Shown: one piece after another, positions 46,296 to 53,444 of the stretch
Position numbering within the stretch: the first letter of the stretch is position 1
Layout: each line of letters starts with the position of its first letter
From: Bradyrhizobium barranii subsp. apii
Lineage (GTDB): Bacteria; Pseudomonadota; Alphaproteobacteria; Rhizobiales; Xanthobacteraceae
Length of the DNA: 64,000 bases
Direction of reading: 5' to 3'
Assembly: GCF_011516635.5 (NCBI RefSeq)
Contig: NZ_CP096255.1
Location: 9,435,501-9,499,500, forward strand
The notes under the pieces: generated by a model
What the model saw: the letters and a program-made list of their open reading frames with translations, nothing else
The model's database searches: none
What the model was told of the DNA's origin: nothing
Position numbers and translations under genes: made by a program

Positions 46296-46422
46296 CCTTC
46301 CCAGCCCTCGACGACATCATGAAATTGACCCATGCGAACGACGCCACGGGTGGCCGGCTTCAGATCGGAATACCCGGCCGGCTTCGAATTGGAATGCATG
46401 GCCGGCTTCGTCGGAATCCGCA

Positions 46423-46587
46423 CACTGCATTGTCATACTCGTCCGCCAGTCCCTGCTCGTTATCGGCGAGCGAGGCAAATCGGTGCTGCAGCTTTTGAAA
46501 TCCATGGACCTCATCCGGGTCGGTCGAACGCTTAATCAGTTCGTCGTACTCGGCTGCTTTTGCACGATACTGCTGAGATTTAAACAT
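46423..46587 (-). pseudogene. Conserved small Bradyrhizobium gene truncated by IS21
   Basis: The minus strand encodes MFKSQQYRAKAAEYDELIKR, then LQHRFASLADNEQGLADEYD, the N-terminal half of a small protein family (about 90-100 aa) common in Bradyrhizobium, of unknown function. The frame runs into the IS21 end at 46422, losing the rest. A palindromic motif copy lies 125 bp upstream at 46712. Confidence 0.65.
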
Positions 46588-46711
46588 GCCGGGCCCTTTC
46601 ATTTGAAGTCTCGGCCCATCTCCGACCATCCTCGATGGTCGCACTTGCCTGAATATGGGGATCAAAGGTTCGAATAACGAGCCCCGGCGTACAAATAAGA
46701 TGGCACAAGAG

Positions 46712-46727
46712 TGAGCAATATTGACCA
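46712..46727. promoter_or_regulatory. Palindromic motif copy a
   Basis: TGAGCAATATTGACCA. It lies between the truncated small gene (start 46587, minus) and the small frame at 46869 (plus). One of six clear copies of a site spread over 46.7-63.2 kb. Confidence 0.6.
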
Positions 46728-46868
46728 GGGGGCTGGGGTGCCGAGCCAGCATACTGCCGCATCACCGCACGATCTTCGGCATCCATGAACACCGGAGAGT
46801 TCGATCGTGCTTCCGTCTCATCCCGATTCACGACGCAGCGGCTTGAGAGCCAAAGTAACAAGGATGAC

Positions 46869-47057
46869 ATGACAGAATCACCGCCCAATCATCTCGATCG
46901 TGACGATTGGGCTGCCCGGGCATCTGAGGCTTTGGCACAGGCAGAGAAGTTGCCGCCCGGCTTGATGCGATGCAAAGCCACAACTTCGCTTCGCCGCAGA
47001 CATGAAGAAATGGCTGATACCGAAACAGCCAACAGTGCGCCGAAGGCGACAGGCTGA
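46869..47057 (+). CDS. Small hypothetical protein
   Basis: 62 residues starting MTESPPNHLDRDDWAARASE, with AAGGA 6 bp before the ATG. The block ASEALAQAEKLPPGLMR resembles a small Bradyrhizobium family reading xEALxQAxKLPPGPxR; after that the similarity stops, so a frameshift may have altered the C-terminus. Motif copy a lies 142 bp upstream. Confidence 0.4.
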   Translation: MTESPPNHLDRDDWAARASEALAQAEKLPPGLMRCKATTSLRRRHEEMADTETANSAPKATG

Positions 47058-47309
47058 CGGCGAGCCACTCCCATAAGACACAAACTGCCTCGCTCCGCCG
47101 ATCTGAGGCGAGCATTCTGTCGCCGGCGGCCAGCGAACTGACGCGCTCAAAAAATCGGGCTTTTTCCCGTAGAACTGCTGATAATCAGCAGGTAATATCT
47201 GAGAACGGGGCAAGCCCCCGCAAGTGATTAGCTGGCTAAAACAGCACGCGCGCTGGGCGCTTGGCAGTTAACCGACATCGGGCAGGCTTGCGAGTCAAAG
47301 GAGGCTGCC

Positions 47310-47987
47310 GTGGCAAAGCCAATCAAGGACATCTTTGACCCCCAAAAATTCCTCGCCAAAGTGGGCGCAGGGAAAACGATCCTCGAGCTTCCGAAGAACA
47401 GGCATGTGTTCGAGCAAGGCGACGTCGCAGACTCGGTGTTTTACATTCAAAAAGGCAGGGTCAAGCTAACGGTCGTGTCTGAGCAGGGCAAGGAAGCGGT
47501 CGTCGCAATTCTGGAGCCCGGCCAATTCTTTGGCGAAGGATGCATGAATGGTCATCCGTTACGCATCGCGACAACAACAGCGATGGAAGATTGCGTTATC
47601 ACGTCGATCACCAAAGAGGCGATGATGGCGGCTATTCGCGACGAACCGAAATTTTCACAGCTCTTCATGTCCTATCTTCTGACCCGGAACAGTCGGATTG
47701 AGGAGGACCTGATCGACCAGCTCTTCAATTCGAGCGAGCGGCGGCTTGCTCGACTGCTGTTGCTGCTCGCGAATTTTGGCAAGGAGGGCAGTCCGCAGCC
47801 GATCAGCGCGACTATCAGTCAGGAGACATTGGCCGAAATGATCGGGACGACGCGATCCCGCGTGAGCTATTTCATGAACAAGTTTCGCAGGCTGGGCCTC
47901 ATCAGCTATAATGGACACATCGAGGTCCACAATTCGCTGTTGAGCGCGGTTTTGCATGAGAAGCCCCTGCTGAGAGAGCGCGATTAG
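47310..47987 (+). CDS. Crp/Fnr-family transcriptional regulator
   Basis: 225 residues from the GTG/ATG-type start after GGAGG. The N-terminal cyclic-nucleotide-binding fold spans about residues 20-130 (VFEQGDVADSVFYIQKGRVK, FFGEGCMNGHPLR). No FNR-type cysteine cluster is present, so it is not an obvious iron-sulfur oxygen sensor. The C-terminal winged helix has the recognition region ISQETLAEMIGTTRSRVSYF. The gene stands alone. Its geometry (dimer, 5-bp half-sites spaced by 6) would fit the palindromic motif found nearby, but that link is inference. Confidence 0.88.
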   Translation: MAKPIKDIFDPQKFLAKVGAGKTILELPKNRHVFEQGDVADSVFYIQKGRVKLTVVSEQGKEAVVAILEPGQFFGEGCMNGHPLRIATTTAMEDCVITSITKEAMMAAIRDEPKFSQLFMSYLLTRNSRIEEDLIDQLFNSSERRLARLLLLLANFGKEGSPQPISATISQETLAEMIGTTRSRVSYFMNKFRRLGLISYNGHIEVHNSLLSAVLHEKPLLRERD

Positions 47988-48175
47988 CAGGGCGGTCCCA
48001 AGGAACGACCCCAGGGCGTGGGGGCGCGCTGAGGCCGTCATTTCATCGGATGCTTGGGGGGCATATGCATCCGGTCGCCCCTCACCAAGTCGCGCCGACG
48101 GTGTTCGTTCCGCCAGGGATGCGAGGTCGAGATCCGGCACACCAAAAAGGTGCGTGAAATCGTTGGCCGACGTCA

Positions 48176-49330
48176 CTATTCCCCTTCGAGGAAATGCCCC
48201 AGCGCCTTTAGTGGGCGCAACCTGTCACAGATGATCTTCAGAATAGCCAGCATCGGCACAGCCAAGATCGCACCAAGCACGCCCCACATCCAGAACCAGA
48301 AGACCAGCGACAGGATAATCAGCACCGGGTTCAGCGTGAAGCGCCGCGCAAGCAACATGGGCGTTAGTGTTTCGCCCTCAACGAGATGAATGCCAAGGTA
48401 GAGCACCGGCGGCAGCAAGGACCACCACAAGCTCTCGAAGCTCAGCATTCCGACCAGCACGAAGATGCAGACCCCGAAAAGCGGCCCCAAAATCGGAATG
48501 TAGTTGAGCAGGAAGGCAGTGGCGCCCCACAACAAAGGGTCTCCCAGGCCGCACAGATACATCGCGGCCGCCGTCGCCATACCCACAGCCGCGTTCATGG
48601 CCGTGATGGTCAGGAGATATCCTGATATGTCCTCTTGGATCTGCTGAGAGATATCGACGGCTTGTCGCTTGTTGCTGAACGTCGGCAGGATTTCGACGAC
48701 ACGTCGGAGGAATATGTTGCCCGCGACCAAAAGAAAATAGAGCACCAAGACCGTCGTAAACAGGCCATCGAGTACGGAGCGCGTGCCTGCGAAAAGGACA
48801 CCCGTTATGCCCAGATCGCGGCGAACCGACACAATTGACCCCCTGCCAGGCGGAGCATCTGCAGCCTGCTCGGCCTGTTGGATGACCTTTTGCAACGCTT
48901 GGATCGGCCCGCTGACAAGCCGTAGGTGTGCCTCCAGGCGCGGGATGCCCTCGGGCAGCCGCTCAGCCCAGGTGGTGGCCGGTACCGATAACGCCGCCAC
49001 CAGCCCTACAAGCGCTCCAATGACCAGAAACACGGTGAAGAGCGCTCCGACAGCCTTGGGGAGATGCAAACGCCCCAAGAGGCGGACAGCGGGTTGAAGC
49101 AGGAGATTCAGAACGAGGGCAAGCATGACCGGAAGAATGATCGAGCTTGCGACGTAAAGCGCCGCCAGGACACCTAATCCGAACAGGCCACCGAGAAAGA
49201 ACGTCCGCGGATCGGACGGAAGCGGCATCTCCGTCTCATTGGCAGCCTCGATTGCCGCGGCGTGTGGCTCTGCCGGATCGATATCCAGCGGGACGGAAGG
49301 ACTCTGCGGCGGCGGTATGACGGCAACCAT
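48176..49330 (-). CDS. AI-2E-family transporter (PerM/YdiK-like)
   Basis: 384 residues from ATG 49330 (MVAVIPPPQSPS), preceded by AGAGGGA; the longer frame has no RBS. Eight hydrophobic segments in the family pattern: SSIILPVMLALVLNLLLQPA early, then YFLLVAGNIFLRR, and the C-terminal half with FLLNYIPILGPLFG and HLVEGETLTPMLLARRFTLN. Substrates in this family range from AI-2 to ions; none can be assigned here. Confidence 0.88.
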   Translation of the reverse strand: MVAVIPPPQSPSVPLDIDPAEPHAAAIEAANETEMPLPSDPRTFFLGGLFGLGVLAALYVASSIILPVMLALVLNLLLQPAVRLLGRLHLPKAVGALFTVFLVIGALVGLVAALSVPATTWAERLPEGIPRLEAHLRLVSGPIQALQKVIQQAEQAADAPPGRGSIVSVRRDLGITGVLFAGTRSVLDGLFTTVLVLYFLLVAGNIFLRRVVEILPTFSNKRQAVDISQQIQEDISGYLLTITAMNAAVGMATAAAMYLCGLGDPLLWGATAFLLNYIPILGPLFGVCIFVLVGMLSFESLWWSLLPPVLYLGIHLVEGETLTPMLLARRFTLNPVLIILSLVFWFWMWGVLGAILAVPMLAILKIICDRLRPLKALGHFLEGE

Positions 49331-49467
49331 GGTTTTCCCTCTGGAGATGAGCGGATCATCTCCTCGGTGCCAATCACCCCCCTTCAGCTTCAGGCTTCGC
49401 AAGAGCACAGGCGTGAAGCCCTTGCTCCGCTCTTCAGGCAGCCAAACAAGCGGATTACGAAGCCCGC

Positions 49468-49647
49468 CTAAATTGCGAAGAGAAGCACTTCGTCGTGACC
49501 GCACCTTGCGCATTTAAAGGTGCGCAGATCAAAACCGGGTTTGTCCGGTTCGATGCAGACCAACGTCATCGGTGTGCGGCATCTCGAGCAGCCATGAATT
49601 CTGAAGTCTGCAGCACTAAGCCTCGGATTGGATTGACTAGACAGCAT
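49468..49647 (-). CDS. Small zinc-ribbon protein A
   Basis: 59 residues from ATG 49647, which follows GGGGAG. Pattern C-x2-C (GCSRCRTPMTLVCIEPDKPG) then FDLRTFKCARCGHDE: two CxxC knuckles 22 residues apart, a rubredoxin-type zinc ribbon. It is paralogous to 52675-52881 and 63270-63464. Motif copy b lies 108 bp upstream. Function unknown; probably metal-binding, nucleic-acid- or protein-binding. Confidence 0.75.
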   Translation of the reverse strand: MLSSQSNPRLSAADFRIHGCSRCRTPMTLVCIEPDKPGFDLRTFKCARCGHDEVLLFAI

Positions 49648-49755
49648 GATACTCCCCTTGAGAACCAGGCGGGAGCGCGACACTCTCAGTCACCGATTGT
49701 TGCCTATGGTAGGGCGGTGATCCAAACAACCTAGCTTTTTGGGTTCCCTCTGCGC

Positions 49756-49771
49756 TGGTCAATATTGCTCG
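49756..49771. promoter_or_regulatory. Palindromic motif copy b
   Basis: TGGTCAATATTGCTCG on the plus strand (CGAGCAATATTGACCA on the minus), 108 bp upstream of the leftward zinc-ribbon gene A. Confidence 0.65.
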
Positions 49772-49900
49772 CTTTCGCAACAAGACACGCAGAGGAGAAA
49801 ACAGCACCACGCGCGCAGCGCCCGGTTCAGATGTTGAGGGCGGCTCTTGAGCCGCCCTCTCGCGTTTTGAAGCTGCTTGTCATGTGGTTGCCGAGCTCGC

Positions 49901-50656
49901 CTACCCCTCAATGATGTAAACGATCTCATGCGTGCGCGGGCGAAGGACAAAATACTTGCCGTGCACGAGGATGAAGTCGTATCCACGCCATTCCGGATAG
50001 ATTTCCACGATCCGTGACGGCATCGGGTAATACCGGACACCGGCTGGGACAGCCGTTCCGATCGAGAGATTGAAATTCACGTTCGTGACTTCCTCGACCT
50101 TCTCTTGCCTGATCGCCGAGGTTATCTGGGTGCGCTTCTCGGCGGGAGGGGCTGCCGTCGCCGAAGTTGCGGCATTTCCCGTCGTCTTGCTGTCCGGGGC
50201 CGAGGGCCTGGTCTCGGCAGTCGGCGTTTTCAAGTCCTTTGAGGTGGCGGTCGAATCAACGGCCTTTGCCTTGCTGTCGGCTTTCAGCTCGCTTGCTGTC
50301 TTGCTGTCAGAAAGTGGCTTCGATTCAGCGGTCGGATTCTTCATGTCCTTCGAAGTGGCGGTCGGAGCAGTCGAGTCCGAAGCCTTCGACTGGCCCTCGG
50401 CTTTCATGTCGCCGGTCGTTTTTGCGTCCGGCTTGACCTGCGCATGTTGAGGCTTACCCTCTTTTGACGCAGCGCCCGGCGTTGCTGTCTCGGCTCCCTT
50501 CGCCGCTGGTCCGTTCATCGGCACCGCGCTATCGCCTTTAGGCGAGGCGGCAGCCGGTGCTTCCTTCGCTGCTCCTTGAGCGCCTTGCGCTGTCGCAAGC
50601 CCGGTCGTGGCCAATAGGGAGGCAACGGCCGCAGACACCATTAAGGACTTCTTCAT
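49901..50656 (-). CDS. Exported Ala/Lys/Thr-rich protein with DUF1236-like C-terminus
   Basis: 251 residues. Signal peptide MKKSLMVSAAVASLLATTGL with cleavage likely after ATAQ. Residues 25-165 are low-complexity with imperfect repeats (ATSKDMKNPTAESKP and ATSKDLKTPTAETRP). The last 75 residues are a folded DUF1236-type domain (FNLSIGTAVPAGVRYYPMPS, then YDFILVHGKYFVLRPRTHEI). Such proteins are common in Rhizobiales envelopes; function unknown. Stands alone. Confidence 0.75.
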   Translation of the reverse strand: MKKSLMVSAAVASLLATTGLATAQGAQGAAKEAPAAASPKGDSAVPMNGPAAKGAETATPGAASKEGKPQHAQVKPDAKTTGDMKAEGQSKASDSTAPTATSKDMKNPTAESKPLSDSKTASELKADSKAKAVDSTATSKDLKTPTAETRPSAPDSKTTGNAATSATAAPPAEKRTQITSAIRQEKVEEVTNVNFNLSIGTAVPAGVRYYPMPSRIVEIYPEWRGYDFILVHGKYFVLRPRTHEIVYIIEG

Positions 50657-50788
50657 CTGATATTTTCCAATTCAAACCGAGTCTATGCCGACGAGCGTCG
50701 GCCATAGGGTGGAACGGTCTCAACAGACTATAGTTCCGCTGCTGCCTTCGGTTGGGAGATAGGCGCCGTCAATTGACGACAATTACAT

Positions 50789-51442
50789 TCAGCCCTTCGT
50801 TCGGGCTCCCGCACGCGCTCTCGCGTCCGGCTGAATCACTCGCGTAAATAACTGCGCTGTGCCATCTAAGCCCAAACCGCCTATTGGCTCTCGAACAGAC
50901 ACTAAGCGCGCTCGCAAAAAAAGCCTCTTTTGCTTCTGCGCGGTCTTAAATTCGAGGACGTAGTTTTGAATAGCGTGCTTGGCAAGCGCACTTAAGCGGC
51001 GCGTGAGTTGCCATGTCCGCAAAGTGGCGACCCAATCCTGGGCTTGACAGAACTTGTCGTAGCACCAAGCGAAAGCAGGAATTGATATAAGTTTCTCGCG
51101 GCTAAGTTTGAAAAGCCGCTCAACAAGCAAGAATTTGAGGAGCTCGCCAAAGATGAGGACCATAAGTCCCTCAACGATGTGGCCTGTCGCCGTCAGGTAA
51201 GCTGCGACTGGCTTGACAGGCTCCAGCAAAATAACCGGCACAATGAACAACGCCAAGGTCGGATACGGCCGAAGCGACACAATCCACGCCCGCACGCTCT
51301 CAAACACCCAGCAATCCGCCAGCCAGCGAAGTACAGGCTTGGCGAGAGCGAAAAGCACGACATCCACCAAGAAGTAGACGGCGGCCATCAGAAATACAGA
51401 GGATTTGAATATGCGGCGCAAGCTGGTTCTCCAACGAACCAA
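50789..51442 (-). CDS. Hypothetical membrane protein
   Basis: 217 residues with three or four hydrophobic segments (SSVFLMAAVYFLVDVVLFAL, YPTLALFIVPVILLEPVKPV, GLMVLIFGELLKFLLVERLF) followed by a basic cytoplasmic tail. Similar proteins occur in Bradyrhizobium and relatives without known function. The C-terminal 40 residues are Arg/Gly-rich. No obvious partner nearby. Confidence 0.65.
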   Translation of the reverse strand: MVRWRTSLRRIFKSSVFLMAAVYFLVDVVLFALAKPVLRWLADCWVFESVRAWIVSLRPYPTLALFIVPVILLEPVKPVAAYLTATGHIVEGLMVLIFGELLKFLLVERLFKLSREKLISIPAFAWCYDKFCQAQDWVATLRTWQLTRRLSALAKHAIQNYVLEFKTAQKQKRLFLRARLVSVREPIGGLGLDGTAQLFTRVIQPDARARAGARTKG

Positions 51443-51557
51443 AGCGCGAACCCATCATAAGTTCACCGGCGGAAGCGGCGAATTACAAAACCACCATGGA
51501 ACCTTTGTTCGGCCAGCTGTCGGAGCTTCGCTGCCGGTCGGTCGATCGGTCGGGCCT

Positions 51558-51803
51558 TTAGGTGCTATGCTGCCGATAGTCGAGCGCGGTCAGTCCATGG
51601 ATGGCACGCTCGCACAGCTTGTCGGCATCGCGTTCGCCGTCGCCTGCTGCCTGCACAATTCTCCTGGCAATGATTTCCCGATCTACCTCCAGCTGGCCGA
51701 TGTGTTGAAGCGTTCGACATGCCAGGTCGTACGCTGCGTTCACGGCGGTTACCTGCTCTGGATCAACGGATAAGCTTTCGAAAATCGGATTGACACTGGC
51801 CAT
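51558..51803 (-). CDS. Small conserved hypothetical protein
   Basis: 81 residues starting MASVNPIFESLSVDPEQVTA, with GAGGAG 6 bp upstream, which fixes the start inside a longer frame. All-helical in appearance (AVNAAYDLACRTLQHIGQLE, REIIARRIVQAAGDGERDAD). A small family of rhizobial soil bacteria; no function assigned. It lies about 90 bp downstream of the phasin gene on the same strand. Confidence 0.65.
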   Translation of the reverse strand: MASVNPIFESLSVDPEQVTAVNAAYDLACRTLQHIGQLEVDREIIARRIVQAAGDGERDADKLCERAIHGLTALDYRQHST

Positions 51804-51894
51804 AATGCTCCTCACGGCAAGCTCGTTTGCCAAGCTCAGTCCCGCCTCGCGATGAACCAGAGCCACTTTGCTCCGGCACCGCGGGACAGACATG

Positions 51895-52248
51895 TTAGCG
51901 ATTTGTCGGGGTCATCTTTGCAACAAGCTCTGCGAATGGCTTGTACGACTGCTTGGCAAGATCGCCGTAAAGCGCGCCGATCTTCGGCGACTCCGCAACG
52001 AACGTGTCATAAGTTGCCTTGGCGAAGTCGGCCTGAACTTCAATCGCATTGTCGAGCGACTTTACGCCCGAGAGCTTCTCAACAAACAGTTTCGTGTCCT
52101 CAAACGACTTCTTCGTGTAGTCCCCGTAAGCACTGGCAATCGCAAGGAAGCCCCCAGGCAAGGCGCTGGACGAAGCTCCTGTATTGAGTTGATCATTGCC
52201 ATTCGATTGGTGCGGTAAATTCTGGTCTGTCCGGATCTGATCTGACAT
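51895..52248 (-). CDS. Phasin-family protein
   Basis: 117 residues. The helical phasin_2 core follows a disordered 30-residue head: FLAIASAYGDYTKKSFEDTK, LFVEKLSGVKSLDNAIEVQA, DFAKATYDTFVAESPKIGAL and AKQSYKPFAELVAKMTP. Phasins coat polyhydroxyalkanoate granules; Bradyrhizobium has several. Intact, monocistronic or with the small gene behind it. Confidence 0.88.
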   Translation of the reverse strand: MSDQIRTDQNLPHQSNGNDQLNTGASSSALPGGFLAIASAYGDYTKKSFEDTKLFVEKLSGVKSLDNAIEVQADFAKATYDTFVAESPKIGALYGDLAKQSYKPFAELVAKMTPTNR

Positions 52249-52555
52249 TCATGTTTCCTTGTTCGTTTGGTGGTGGATCAACGTTGCGCGCCACCAAGTT
52301 TTGCTTCAGAGCCCTCAGTTCTCGCGGGTCCGTTCCGCGGCGTGTGTTCGCACGACGAACAGCCCGCTGTGTGTGCGCGCAGCGAATTTCTCATCGGCCG
52401 GTCGGCTAGCCATTTGCCGGCGGCGCGTCGGCGCGGACAGGCCAGCCAGGGCCGGTAGGACGCCCATCCATGGGAGCGATCTGACAATTGCGCATTCAAA
52501 AATGAGTCGAATCGTGAAAGCGCGTGTTTGGGATAACCCACGTTAGTTCGGGAGG
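52249..52555. other. Spacer between phasin and zinc-ribbon gene B
   Basis: About 300 bp; open frames exist but have no domain or RBS. It contains the divergent promoter region of the phasin gene. No further motif was recognised. Confidence 0.35.
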
Positions 52556-52571
52556 TGATCAATATTGGTCA
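52556..52571. promoter_or_regulatory. Palindromic motif copy c
   Basis: TGATCAATATTGGTCA, 103 bp upstream of the forward zinc-ribbon gene B. Confidence 0.65.
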
Positions 52572-52674
52572 GCGGCGGCAGCATCCATAGTTTCACGATG
52601 GTGCATCACCGCTCCCAGTGGCATCCACCGGTGACCGGGAGTTTCGCGCTCCCGCCCTGATCAAGGCTAGCTCC

Positions 52675-52881
52675 ATGATCATCCAGCGACCGATGTGTCC
52701 CAAATGCCAGATAAGCATGATGCTGGCGCGCATTACGCCCGGTCACGCCGGCTTTTGCATTCAGACCTTCGAATGTCCCGCTTGTGATCTCATCCACCAG
52801 CTCCTCGACGAGGCAGTCGACCCGATGAAATGCGCAAATACTTTAGCTTGGTTTCGAGGCGAGCTGCGCGCGCCGACATAG
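52675..52881 (+). CDS. Small zinc-ribbon protein B
   Basis: 68 residues from ATG 52675 (MIIQRPMCPKCQISMMLARI). Two CxxC knuckles (CPKC, CPAC) flank ITPGHAGFCIQTFE, the same layout as proteins A and C, with a longer C-terminal tail (MKCANTLAWFRGELRAPT). Motif copy c lies 103 bp upstream. An upstream in-frame start at 52618 is possible but would add a non-conserved segment. Confidence 0.7.
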   Translation: MIIQRPMCPKCQISMMLARITPGHAGFCIQTFECPACDLIHQLLDEAVDPMKCANTLAWFRGELRAPT

Positions 52882-53019
52882 CACGCGCGCAACCGAAGCG
52901 ATCAAGCGCTGAAAGCATCGATGTGGGCATTGCGGCGACGAAGCCGAGTGCGACGCCTGGCTTCGCAACGGCCGTGACCTGCTCAACGAACATCTGGCTC
53001 AGCGCATCGTTGCGCGAAC

Positions 53020-53184
53020 TCAGTGCCGCCCTTCGACATATCGAAGGATGGTCTCCGAAAGGCGCACGACCAGCTCTTTCAGCTCTATATTCTCTTTTTC
53101 GAGAGAGCGAAGGGCGCCAATCATTCGCATGTCGTCGTCCTGATTCTGGGGCCAAAAGGTGGGCGGCTTTCGCTCGGCGATCAT
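53020..53184 (-). CDS. 54-residue coiled-coil protein
   Basis: Minus-strand gene starting MIAERKPPTFWPQNQDDDMR, then MIGALRSLEKENIELKELVV and RLSETILRYVEGRH. GGAGGAAGG sits directly before the ATG, a very strong RBS. The second half is an ideal short coiled coil. Motif copy d lies 59 bp upstream. Longer overlapping frames on both strands lack such features, so this short one is the likely real gene. Function unknown. Confidence 0.65.
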   Translation of the reverse strand: MIAERKPPTFWPQNQDDDMRMIGALRSLEKENIELKELVVRLSETILRYVEGRH

Positions 53185-53243
53185 TCCTTCCTCCCAACAG
53201 CCCTACCCCCCAAGGATACATACACTTAGAGACACCGATTCGG

Positions 53244-53259
53244 TGGTCGATATTGCTCA
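53244..53259. promoter_or_regulatory. Palindromic motif copy d
   Basis: TGGTCGATATTGCTCA on plus (TGAGCAATATCGACCA on minus), 59 bp upstream of the leftward 54-residue gene. Confidence 0.6.
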
Positions 53260-53444
53260 GTTTCAACGGCGAGCGCTTGGTTATCAAATGGCCCTGATCT
53301 GCCGCGACGCTCTCCGTTGCGGCTTGCTCTTGCCGCCAATCAGCACGACATCATGCTGGGAGAGCCATGCTGCCCCAACCCGCTCCGCACAGCCGCCCGA
53401 GCCGCGGCCACGCCCTGAGCCAACCATACCGCCGGCAGACGTAG

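Larger units (their letters stand above)
41199..46422 (+). mobile_element. Outer IS21-family element carrying a nested IS21
   Basis: The terminal inverted repeats TGCGGATTCCGA are at 41199-41210 and (inverted) 46411-46422, with TG...CA tips as usual for IS21. Inside each end lie multiple copies of a subterminal unit (ATTCCGATTTGAAGCCGGCC and variants): four or five on the left, about three inverted on the right. Without the insertion at 41481 the element would be about 2.6 kb. Flanking sequences (GGCCAGC and CACTGCA) do not match, so no target duplication remains. Confidence 0.85.

Noticed and set aside
46700..46730. RpoN (-24/-12) promoter suggested by TGGCAC near motif copy a
   Set aside because: The second element TTGC is not at the required spacing after TGGCAC.
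52790..53297. Two long overlapping frames around the 53 kb small gene
   Set aside because: They are on opposite strands, lack RBS and domains, and the 54-codon frame between them has all the marks of a real gene.
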